Origin: JAZDKP01 sp043802925
GTDB lineage: Bacteria; Fibrobacterota; OXYB2-FULL-49-7; JAEUSG01
NCBI GenBank assembly: GCA_043802925.1
Contig: JAZDKP010000054.1
Location: forward strand, 1 to 17,566
Direction of reading: 5' to 3'
DNA length: 17,566 nt
Below the pieces are notes generated by a model, which made no database searches, was not told the origin of the DNA, and was given only the letters and a program-made list of their open reading frames with translations. The position numbers and the translations under genes are program-made. Below, in pieces: positions 1-6,361 of the stretch. Each line of letters begins with the position of its first letter. The stretch's first letter is position 1.

Positions 1-15
1 CCTCCTTAAAGTGCA

Positions 16-56
16 TAGTTTGTAGCCACGCCCGTCGTGGACTACGCATTAACTAC
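16..56. repeat. Imperfect palindrome (hairpin)
   Basis: TAGTT (16-20) can pair with AACTA (52-56), GTAG (22-25) with CTAC (42-45), and CCACG (26-30) with CGTGG (36-40), around a CCCGT loop, with small bulges. No T-run follows directly, so it is not a classical intrinsic terminator. It could be a processing signal or the end of a transcript entering from the left. Confidence 0.45.
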
Positions 57-140
57 TCTTTTAAGAAAGGTAGCCTCTTTTATTTCAAAGACCAAGCCTC
101 CATTACCAACTGACCACCCACTAACATAGTATCTCTCTCG

Positions 141-169
141 CCCCTCGACTCCGCTCGGGGTTCGAGGGG
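141..169. repeat. Perfect inverted repeat CCCCTCGA / TCGAGGGG
   Basis: CCCCTCGA (141-148) and TCGAGGGG (162-169) form a perfect 8-bp stem around a 13-base loop. It looks like a dispersed palindromic repeat of the REP/BIME kind, distinct from the C-run repeat at 231-272. Only one copy is visible in this window, so its repeat status is inferred. Confidence 0.4.
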
Positions 170-230
170 GCTTGGACTTGAAACAGACGAAGATTAAGAA
201 TTAGTCATCCGACATTTGTTCTTGATCAAT

Positions 231-272
231 GGCCCCCCTCTCTCTGCGAGAGAGGGGGGAAAGGGGGGTGAG
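231..272 (-). repeat. Dispersed GC-rich repeat, copy A
   Basis: Read on the minus strand this is CTCA, C6, TTT, C6, TCTCT, loop, AGAGA, G6, CC. The stem CCCCCCTCTCT (233-243) pairs perfectly with AGAGAGGGGGG (249-259) around a CTGCG loop. Three more copies with the same order (CTCAC, C-run, TTT, C-run, hairpin) lie at 4952-4988, 10393-10438 and 12223-12289. This is the only copy in reverse orientation. It lies 50 bases before the chosen start of the DUF4416 gene. Confidence 0.75.
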
Positions 273-321
273 TTGACATTTCTTGTGTTCTTTAATGAAG
301 ATTTTTATTTATATCTTATCA

Positions 322-861
322 ATGAACAGTGCACCAAAATTTCTGGAACCCGTCAAAATCTTCACAGGGCTCATTTTGTCCGCGGAAGTGGAACTCGCCC
401 CGGTCCGGTCCGTGCTCGAAGCCGTGTATGGGCCGGCCGATTATACAAGTCCGGAAATGGATTTTTCTAAGTACACACCCTATTATCACGACGAAATGGG
501 AACAGGATTGCGCCGGGTATTCCTGTCGTTCGAACGGCTGGAGGACCGCACCCTTCTTCCGGATATCAAGCACCGGACCCGGGCCCTTGAAGCGGATTTC
601 GCGGCGAATGGAAAACGGCGCGTCAACCTGGATCCCGGGTATATGACGCTGGGGCAGCTTTTTCTCGCCTCCACCAAAAATAATTTCTTCCGTATTTACA
701 TCCGCGATGGCATCTTTGAGGAGGTAACTCTGTATTTCAAGCAGGGCGATTTCCGGCCCTTTCCCTGGACCTACCCTGATTACGACAGCGGGGAATACAA
801 GCGGGTGTTTGTGGAGATACGGGAAATCTACGAAAGGCAACTCAGGTTCCTGTCCAGATAG
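322..861 (+). CDS. DUF4416 family protein
   Basis: A 179-residue cytoplasmic protein without signal peptide or membrane segment. It matches my memory of the DUF4416 family along its length: the PVKIFTG start (10-16), YTPYYHDEMG (51-60), LSFERL (68-73), KRRVNLDPGYMTL (98-110), LASTKN (115-120), and the EVTLYFK...PFPWTYPDY block (134-154). The family has no established biochemical function that I know of. I chose the ATG at 322 because the family begins about nine residues before PVK; an upstream ATG at 295 in the same frame would add nine hydrophobic residues. Neither start has a clear Shine-Dalgarno sequence. The 3' end overlaps the convergent glpD by 34 bp, with no terminator between them. 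Family assignment is confident; function is unknown. Confidence 0.85.
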   Translation: MNSAPKFLEPVKIFTGLILSAEVELAPVRSVLEAVYGPADYTSPEMDFSKYTPYYHDEMGTGLRRVFLSFERLEDRTLLPDIKHRTRALEADFAANGKRRVNLDPGYMTLGQLFLASTKNNFFRIYIRDGIFEEVTLYFKQGDFRPFPWTYPDYDSGEYKRVFVEIREIYERQLRFLSR

Positions 862-2453
862 GTCCGGTATTCCGTCTCCTGTCGTTCCATCTCCATGTCC
901 GTAAAATCGCGCGCGCGGCCCAGCAGGGTCACGGCCTTCCGTAGCGCAGCTCGGCCGTTATCGTGCGCTTTCAGGAAGATTTCGGTGCGCAGCCGGAAGA
1001 AGTCGGTCACGGTCATGAGCATTTCGTGCTTGACGCCGTAGGGTATTTCCGCGTACACGAACGGCAGTTCGGGCACGATGCGTTCGGCCAGTACCCGGTC
1101 CGAGGCGGCCAGCTCGATAAGGGTGAGGGAGCCCCGGCCGTAGCGCGCGCAGAGATAGTCCAGCGTGTCGTTTTGGAGTCCGGCGTCGCGAAGCCGGGAG
1201 GGTCCCAGGCAGCTCAAGCCTTCGGGTTTGCTGATAAGCGGTTCCTTGCCGGTCCGGCATTTGAGCCCCGCGGCCCGTTTTTCCGGGGCGAGATCCCACA
1301 CTGCCTTGTCCACGGCTTTTTCCGCGATGCAACGGTAGGTGGTGAGCTTGCCGCCGCCGATGTAATAGGCGCCGGAAGGACCTTTGAGGATTTTATCCTT
1401 GCGCGACACGGAGGAGGCGCTGCCGCGCTTGAGTAGGAGCGGCCGCAGTCCGGCAAAGGCGCTGATTGCGTCACGCGGCGCCAACGCAAGACCGGGAAAA
1501 TACCCGTTTACCAGGCGGAGCAGGTAGTCCACATCCTCCTTCTCCGAATACACATGGTCAGGATCGCCGTCAAAGTCAGTGTCCGTGGTCCCCACGAGCG
1601 TGTATTCTTCCCAGGGGATGACAAAAACGATACGGCGATCATCGTTGCTCGTGATGACGAGTGCTGTTTCGGTCCGGAAGTGTTTTTGAGGGAAAACGAG
1701 GTGGATGCCCTTGGTGAGGCGCAGGACTTGACGGGGCTGTCCTTCCACGAGCGGGTAAAAGCCGTTGGTCCAGGGACCGGTCGCGGAAATAAGCACGCGG
1801 CAGGGGATGTCGAACGTTTCTCCGGACAGCGCGTCCCGTGCCGTGACCGCGCGGATGCGGCCCTCCTCCTTAATCACGCGAATTGCCTGCGTGTAATTGA
1901 GCGCATGGCCGTTTTGCTCCATGCCCGAAACGACATTATTGATGACCAGCCGGGCGTCATTGACACGGCAGTCGTAATAAAGGACCCCGCCGGTCAACCC
2001 CTTTTCCTTCAACTCCGGCAGCATGGCGCGGAGGGCCTTGCGGCCCAGGCGGCGGTGGAGGTGGAAATTACGGAACAAGGCGAGCAGGTCATAGAGCCAG
2101 AGCCCGAAATCCATCATGAATAGGCCGTGCCGGTCGCCTTTGTAAACTGGAATGACGAACGGTGCCGGCTGAACGAGGTCGGGCATGAGCCGGGAGAGGA
2201 GGGTCCGCTCGATGGAGGACTCGAGGACCAGGCCGAATTCCATGTGCTCGAGGTAGCGCACGCCACCGTGGATGAGCTTGGAGGAGCGGGAGCTGGTGCC
2301 CCAGCCGAAGTCGTTCTTTTCGATGAGACCCACGGAAAGTCCGCGCAGGGCCGCATCGCGGAACACGCCTGCGCCATTGATACCCCCGCCCACCACGAGG
2401 ATATCCACTCCTTTTTTCAGCGCGTCACGGACCGGGTCGCGGAGTGGGTTCAT
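828..2453 (-). CDS. glpD: FAD-dependent glycerol-3-phosphate dehydrogenase
   Basis: A 541-residue flavoprotein of the GlpD/GlpA family. The family oxidises sn-glycerol 3-phosphate to dihydroxyacetone phosphate, passing electrons to the quinone pool at the inner membrane. The FAD dinucleotide-binding motif GGGINGAG is at residues 22-29, followed by the family signature SSRSSKLIHGGVRYLEH. Further family blocks are YYDCRVNDARL, ATGPWTNGF, GIHLVFP, VGTTDTDFDGDP and AFAGLRPLL, then a C-terminal DAO_C-type helical domain. The length suits the family (about 500-560). I chose the ATG at 2453 because it places the FAD motif at the usual distance from the N-terminus; the frame extends 25 residues upstream in low-quality sequence. 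No Shine-Dalgarno sequence is seen at the chosen start. No glycerol kinase or facilitator gene lies nearby. Confidence 0.93.
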   Translation of the reverse strand: MNPLRDPVRDALKKGVDILVVGGGINGAGVFRDAALRGLSVGLIEKNDFGWGTSSRSSKLIHGGVRYLEHMEFGLVLESSIERTLLSRLMPDLVQPAPFVIPVYKGDRHGLFMMDFGLWLYDLLALFRNFHLHRRLGRKALRAMLPELKEKGLTGGVLYYDCRVNDARLVINNVVSGMEQNGHALNYTQAIRVIKEEGRIRAVTARDALSGETFDIPCRVLISATGPWTNGFYPLVEGQPRQVLRLTKGIHLVFPQKHFRTETALVITSNDDRRIVFVIPWEEYTLVGTTDTDFDGDPDHVYSEKEDVDYLLRLVNGYFPGLALAPRDAISAFAGLRPLLLKRGSASSVSRKDKILKGPSGAYYIGGGKLTTYRCIAEKAVDKAVWDLAPEKRAAGLKCRTGKEPLISKPEGLSCLGPSRLRDAGLQNDTLDYLCARYGRGSLTLIELAASDRVLAERIVPELPFVYAEIPYGVKHEMLMTVTDFFRLRTEIFLKAHDNGRAALRKAVTLLGRARDFTDMEMERQETEYRTYLDRNLSCLS

Positions 2454-2555
2454 GGGGAATAAAATAATTAATACCGGCCGTATTCCTCCACCGCTTCGTG
2501 CAGGGCCGCCCACGCAGATTTGATTCATGACTATGGCCTTACATTGCTCGTAATT

Positions 2556-2584
2556 ATTATATTGATAATCTTAAAAAATGAAGA
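2556..2584 (-). promoter_or_regulatory. Candidate glpD promoter
   Basis: On the minus strand a perfect TATAAT (complement of 2556-2561) has TCTTCA (complement of 2579-2584) 17 bp upstream, a weak -35. The AT-rich block 2539-2580 is the only such block between the divergent glpD and the zinc-ribbon gene. It also holds a plus-strand GATAAT (2564-2569), so it may be a bidirectional promoter zone. Confidence 0.35.
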
Positions 2585-2602
2585 AATCCAACGGGCCGGG
2601 AC

Positions 2603-2712
2603 ATTTCCCCCGTTTCAAGGGGAACAAGACAGAAAAACGCTTCGCCGGGGTGGGCCCGCACACCGGAACCGGGGCAGGGAAATAGAGCGCACTCCAAGAG
2701 AGTGCGCTTTTT
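2603..2712 (+). ncRNA. Candidate structured leader RNA or small RNA
   Basis: A compact fold is visible upstream of the zinc-ribbon gene. ATTTCCC (2603-2609) pairs with GGGAAAT (2677-2683) as a closing stem. Inside are CCCC/GGGG (2608-2611 with 2619-2622, competing with the closing stem) and the arm CCGG-G-GTG (2645-2652) / CAC-A-CCGG (2659-2666) with one internal mismatch. An 8-bp terminator hairpin and T-run follow directly (2687-2712). A folded domain, terminator, then a gene with its own ribosome-binding site is the layout of a riboswitch, an attenuator or a stand-alone small RNA. I do not recognise it as 4.5S, 6S, tmRNA or any riboswitch class I know. Structure and boundaries are inferred by eye. 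Confidence 0.4.
2687..2712 (+). terminator. Intrinsic terminator upstream of the zinc-ribbon/guaB unit
   Basis: GCGCACTC (2687-2694), loop CAAGA, GAGTGCGC (2700-2707), then five Ts (2708-2712): a textbook Rho-independent terminator on the plus strand. No plus-strand gene ends before it, because glpD runs the other way. It must therefore end a non-coding transcript or attenuate the downstream operon. Confidence 0.75.
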
Positions 2713-2757
2713 GTTTATGGGTCTGCTGAAAAATAAAATATATAGAAGGAGGACGCC

Positions 2758-3480
2758 GTGATAGCCGATCTTGAAGGAATACTCGCACTCAGTGCCATTG
2801 ATATCGAACTCAACGGCCTGATGCGTAAAAAGAGCGAACTGCCAGGCGCCATCGACAATATCCAGGCCCGGCTCCGGAATGAGCGACAGGCCGTTGAAAT
2901 CATTGAAAAGCGCATCAGCGACGTGGAGGCCGAGTGCAAAAAGCTGGAACTGGACCTTGTTGAGCAGAAGGACGGTTTGAAAAAGAGTGATGAAAAGGTC
3001 ATGCTCATCAAGACCAACGCGGAATATGATGCGGTGCACAACGAGATTACAAGCCGGAAAATAAAGATTACCGAGCTGGAGGAGCGCCTCCTGGCCCAGA
3101 TGTCCGAAAAGGAGGCCCTGGCCGTGAAAAAGACCGAGGCCGAGGCCAAGGTCAATAACGAAGAGGCCCAGAAGCTCATGACGGAACTGCAGGACCTGAA
3201 CGGCAAACTCTCCGGTATCGAAACCGAGATCGCGGAATGCGATGGCCGTCGAGCCACGGCCACGAAAATGGTCTCGCCCCGGTTCCTCACCACCTATGAC
3301 CGGCTGAAGAAGACGAAAAAGAACGGTGTGGCCGTGGGAGTGGTTTCGGATGCCAACCGTTTCTGCGGCGCTTGCGGAAAACTGCTGACCGCCCAGCGTT
3401 TTATTGAGGTCAAGCGCAACAACGGTGTGGTTAATTGCGAGGGCTGCGGCAGCATCCTCATCTGGAAAAAGGAGGATTGA
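2758..3480 (+). CDS. Coiled-coil protein with C-terminal C4 zinc ribbon (CT398/CdsZ-like)
   Basis: A 240-residue cytoplasmic protein. Residues ~10-160 are rich in Glu/Lys/Leu heptads and should form a long antiparallel coiled coil. The C-terminus carries two CxxC knuckles (Cys203/Cys206 in FCGACGK and Cys227/Cys230 in CEGCGS) that should bind one zinc. This is the architecture of the widespread zf-RING_7/DUF164 family; chlamydial CT398 (CdsZ) is a studied member linked to sigma-54 and type III secretion, but a general role is not established. Start: GTG at 2758, with AGGAGG at 2747-2752 at good spacing. Its stop is one base before guaB, so the two are surely co-transcribed and probably translationally coupled. 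Confidence 0.85.
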   Translation: MIADLEGILALSAIDIELNGLMRKKSELPGAIDNIQARLRNERQAVEIIEKRISDVEAECKKLELDLVEQKDGLKKSDEKVMLIKTNAEYDAVHNEITSRKIKITELEERLLAQMSEKEALAVKKTEAEAKVNNEEAQKLMTELQDLNGKLSGIETEIAECDGRRATATKMVSPRFLTTYDRLKKTKKNGVAVGVVSDANRFCGACGKLLTAQRFIEVKRNNGVVNCEGCGSILIWKKED

Positions 3481-3481
3481 C

Positions 3482-4948
3482 ATGGCGGACCGTTTCGGCA
3501 AACGCGGCCTGACTTTTGACGACGTCCTGCTGGTTCCGGCCCGGTCCGCGGTCCTGCCCAAGGACGCGATCGTCAAAACGCGGCTCACTGCGCGCATTTC
3601 GCTCAATGTCCCGCTGCTCACCGCAGCCATGGACACGGTCACCGAATCCGACATGGCCATCGCCATCGCGCGCGAGGGCGGTGTGGGCATCCTTCACAAG
3701 AACATGACCATCGAGGAGCAGGCCGCGGAGGTCGAAAAGGTCAAGCGCTACGAAAGCGGCATTATCACCAACCCCGTGACCCTGTCCCCCGAACACCGTG
3801 TGGCGGATGCGCTCAAAATCATGCAGGAGCGCAAGATTTCGGGCTTTCCAATCACCGAGGGCAAGCGGCTCGTGGGCATCCTCACCAACCGCGACCTCCG
3901 TTTCCATGACAACCCCAACGCCAGAATCGGTTCCGTCATGGTCGCCCGCGACCGGCTCATTACGGCGCCAGCCGGCATCTCCCTCGTAAAGGCCAAGGTC
4001 ATCCTCTACGAAAACCGCATCGAGAAGCTGCCTATTGTCAATAAGCGCTTCGAACTGGTGGGGCTCATCACCATTCGCGATATCATCAACCGGCTCCAGT
4101 ACCCCAACGCCTGCATCGACAAAAAGGGGCGTCTCCGCGTGGGCGCGGCCGTTGGCACGGCCCCGGACACCCTCGAACGGGCGGCCGCCCTTGTCCGCGC
4201 GGGTGCGGACGTCATTGTGGTGGATACGGCCCACGGCCATTCCACCCGTGTGCTCGAAACCGTTCGGCTTATCCGGAAGCGGTTTCCGAGCCAGGACCTC
4301 ATCGGCGGTAACATCGTGACTGCGCGGGCGGCCCTCGACCTTGCCCGGGCCGGCGCGGACGCGGTCAAGGTGGGCGTGGGGCCCGGTTCCATCTGCACCA
4401 CGCGCGTGGTCATGGGCGTGGGCGTGCCGCAAATCACCGCCATTCATCAAGTGTACAATGCCCTTAAGAAAACGGACGTAACACTCATTGCGGACGGCGG
4501 CATCCGTTACTCCGGCGACCTGGCCAAGGCCCTTGCCGCGGGCGCGGACTCGGTCATGATTGGCAGCCTCTTTGCCGGGACTGCTGAGAGCCCGGGCGAG
4601 ACCATCCTCTTTGAAGGACGTTCGTATAAGAGCTATCGCGGCATGGGTTCCCTGGGCGCCATGAAAAAAGGCTCCAAGGACCGCTATTTTCAGAATGACG
4701 TGGTGGATGAGTCCAAAATGGTGCCTGAAGGCATTGAAGGCCGCGTACCCTTTAAGGGACCGGTGGCCGATTCGGTCCGCGTCCTCGTGGGCGGGCTTAA
4801 GAGCTCCATGGGCTACTGCGGGGTTGCCACCATCGCAGGCATGAAAAAAGCGGAGTTTGTGCGTATCACGGCCGCGGGCATCCGCGAAAGCCACCCGCAC
4901 GATGTTACCATCACCAAGGAAGCGCCGAACTACCGCACGGAGAAGTGA
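3482..4948 (+). CDS. guaB: Inosine-5'-monophosphate dehydrogenase
   Basis: A 488-residue IMPDH, the usual bacterial length. It oxidises IMP to XMP with NAD+, the committed step of GMP synthesis in the cytoplasm. The N-terminal GLTFDDVLLVP motif, the TAAMDTVTESDMAIAIAREGG segment and the two CBS domains (about residues 93-210) are intact. The catalytic loop GPGSICTTR has its cysteine at residue 305, followed by IADGGIRYSGD, the GSLFAGTAESPGE phosphate-binding region and the mobile flap YRGMGSLGAM. ATG at 3482 is one base after the stop of the preceding gene, with an AAGGAGG-type site inside that gene's last codons. The frame extends upstream but only in shadow sequence. The C-terminal IMPDH pattern is complete. 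Confidence 0.97.
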   Translation: MADRFGKRGLTFDDVLLVPARSAVLPKDAIVKTRLTARISLNVPLLTAAMDTVTESDMAIAIAREGGVGILHKNMTIEEQAAEVEKVKRYESGIITNPVTLSPEHRVADALKIMQERKISGFPITEGKRLVGILTNRDLRFHDNPNARIGSVMVARDRLITAPAGISLVKAKVILYENRIEKLPIVNKRFELVGLITIRDIINRLQYPNACIDKKGRLRVGAAVGTAPDTLERAAALVRAGADVIVVDTAHGHSTRVLETVRLIRKRFPSQDLIGGNIVTARAALDLARAGADAVKVGVGPGSICTTRVVMGVGVPQITAIHQVYNALKKTDVTLIADGGIRYSGDLAKALAAGADSVMIGSLFAGTAESPGETILFEGRSYKSYRGMGSLGAMKKGSKDRYFQNDVVDESKMVPEGIEGRVPFKGPVADSVRVLVGGLKSSMGYCGVATIAGMKKAEFVRITAAGIRESHPHDVTITKEAPNYRTEK

Positions 4949-4951
4949 CAC

Positions 4952-4988
4952 CTCACCCCCTTTCCCCCTCTCCCTTGGGAGAGGGGGC
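4952..4988 (+). repeat. Dispersed GC-rich repeat, copy B; likely bidirectional terminator
   Basis: CTCAC, C-run, TTT, C-run and a stem CCCCCTCTCCC (4964-4974) / GGGAGAGGGGG (4977-4987) closing on a minimal TT loop, followed by CTTTCTTAATTAT. It begins three bases after the guaB stop and ends 20 bases before the 3' end of the convergent gene, so it is well placed to stop transcription from both sides. Same family as copies A, C and D. Confidence 0.7.
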
Positions 4989-5008
4989 TTTCTTAATTAT
5001 GGGGGGAA

Positions 5009-6361
5009 TTAATAGCTGACGACTTTTAAACGGTACGTTCTTCCGGCGGAGACGGCTTTAATAAAGTAAACGCCAGGATTCAAGCTGCCGGTTTGAACCT
5101 GAGCACTTCGGCCAGCGGCAAGGTTTTGCCGTAACATTTCCTGACCCTTCACATCATAAATCATAACCTGTGTTTTCCGGCCTGATTCCGGGAATGTCAA
5201 CCTGAAACCGTTGTGGAACGGCGACGGCCATGCCTGTACCGCCCGTTTCGGTAATGTATTCCTTGCACGCGTTTCTACGGCCGTCACATCCTTTGCAAAC
5301 CAGTTCTTCCAGGTCGTCATGGCCATTCGCGGAATACCGGCTTCATCGTACAACCCTGTGTCGCGCCAGGGGAGCGCGTCCTGGGAGCTCCCGAGCACCT
5401 TTACCCAGAGGGAATCGTAGTCGCGCACCGAATACCAAACCAGGAAACGGGCGCTGAAGTCCGCGCACGCCTGGGCCAGCAAGGAAAGAAACCGCGACTG
5501 TTTTTCCGGCGTTCCGTTGAAAGACAGGCCGGAAACGGTCCAGTACTGGGCGGGATAACTGCTTTCGGCGACCGCGATGGGCTTTGACGTAAGGCTGAAA
5601 AGGCGGGAGAGGTAATTGTCCGGAAAGGTATCGCACAGGATTCCACTCATGAAGGGGTGGACGGAAAAGGCGATGAAGTCGGCGTATTGCTCCAGGCTGT
5701 CAAGACCGGCGAGCTGGAGGGAAAGGGTGTCGGGCGAGGACCATTCCGGGAAATAGGGGACACAGAAGACCGAAAGTCCCACGGGCAGCGAAGGAAAACG
5801 CGTCTTCAAGCTGTCGTAGGTCGCGTGCAGCAGTTCCAGGTAATCGGTCCAAAGGGAAGGGTTGTTGCGGAGCAGCAGATTGACCTCTACGCCAATCAAT
5901 GCGTAGTCGGGATTAAAAAGGGTGATCATCCGTTCCGCGTAATTCAGGAAGGCGATTTTTACGGAATCACTGTTGAAGCGTACGTTATCCCAGCCCGCCG
6001 GAAGAGGCATGTTATACGTGTCGCCGCGATATGGGGCGAGGCTGTTCCGAACCGTATTCATGGGATTTATCTGGAGAAGGATCTTCATGCCCGGCTTAAG
6101 CTTGTTTTTCCGATCAATCAGCTGGTTCTGGAAATCGGCCGAAAAGGCGGTGTCGTTGAAGCATTCGGGCCAGGGAACGCCTTCCTCGAGATGCTCGGAA
6201 ACCATGTCGCCATTGCCCTGGATCGTGTCGTAAACCCAGGACTGCGCCTCGAATGTGGCGTCATACAACCATGGGGAAAATCCCATGTAGAAAGGGCGGG
6301 TGGCGGCAAAGAGGGACGCGGCGCTGAGACCAACGATGAAGAGTATGCGAAGGGAAATCAA
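5009..6361 (-). CDS. Secreted TIM-barrel glycosidase-like protein with C-terminal sorting domain
   Basis: A 450-residue exported protein. Residues 1-20 are a clear signal peptide (ISLRILFIVGLSAASLFAA). The middle (about 25-355) looks like a clan-A glycoside hydrolase barrel: WPECF, KILLQINP, IGVEVN with Glu159 and PIAVAESSYP with Glu266 are plausible acid/base and nucleophile positions. I cannot place it in a numbered GH family. The last ~75 residues (WPSPFHNGFRLTF, VMIYDVKGQEML, LNPGVYFIKAVSAGRTYRLKVVSY) match the style of the type IX (Por) secretion sorting domain. The start is TTG at 6361, whose bases overlap the kinase stop (TTGA), with GGAGG seven bases upstream, so translation is coupled to the kinase. 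Function is inferred; a surface-exposed or released carbohydrate-active protein is most likely. Confidence 0.7.
   Translation of the reverse strand: MISLRILFIVGLSAASLFAATRPFYMGFSPWLYDATFEAQSWVYDTIQGNGDMVSEHLEEGVPWPECFNDTAFSADFQNQLIDRKNKLKPGMKILLQINPMNTVRNSLAPYRGDTYNMPLPAGWDNVRFNSDSVKIAFLNYAERMITLFNPDYALIGVEVNLLLRNNPSLWTDYLELLHATYDSLKTRFPSLPVGLSVFCVPYFPEWSSPDTLSLQLAGLDSLEQYADFIAFSVHPFMSGILCDTFPDNYLSRLFSLTSKPIAVAESSYPAQYWTVSGLSFNGTPEKQSRFLSLLAQACADFSARFLVWYSVRDYDSLWVKVLGSSQDALPWRDTGLYDEAGIPRMAMTTWKNWFAKDVTAVETRARNTLPKRAVQAWPSPFHNGFRLTFPESGRKTQVMIYDVKGQEMLRQNLAAGRSAQVQTGSLNPGVYFIKAVSAGRTYRLKVVSY

Larger units (their letters stand above)
1..321. other. Non-coding left edge with three hairpin elements
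   Basis: I find no convincing gene here. The stretch holds an imperfect palindrome (16-56), a perfect 8-bp inverted repeat (141-169) and copy A of the dispersed GC-rich repeat (231-272), each listed separately. A TTGACA hexamer at 273-278 lies upstream of the DUF4416 gene, but no good -10 follows at 16-18 bp, so I do not call a promoter. Part of this may be the 3' region of a gene outside the window. Confidence 0.6.

Noticed and set aside
231..272. C/G-run repeats as a CRISPR array
   Set aside because: The copies are kilobases apart, hairpin-shaped and variable, with no regular spacers or cas genes.
273..301. TTGACA (273-278) as a promoter for the DUF4416 gene
   Set aside because: The hexamer 17 bp downstream is TGAAGA, and TTTAAT is only 12 bp away; no acceptable -10.
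283..321. 13-codon upstream extension of the DUF4416 gene
   Set aside because: It would add hydrophobic residues not expected in the family, and no ribosome-binding site supports it.
2454..2528. 25-codon N-terminal extension of glpD
   Set aside because: It is not family-like and moves the FAD motif away from its usual place.
2603..2712. Candidate RNA as 4.5S/SRP, 6S or tmRNA
   Set aside because: The conserved SRP tetraloop region, the long 6S rod and the tmRNA tRNA-like ends are all absent.
2557..3690. 377-codon minus-strand frame over the zinc-ribbon gene and start of guaB
   Set aside because: It covers two real genes and the terminator in reverse; its composition is that of an antisense shadow.
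3458..4951. Long open frame (497 codons) on the minus strand opposite guaB
   Set aside because: It is a mirror of high-GC guaB codons, has no family resemblance or ribosome-binding site, and guaB is complete on the plus strand.
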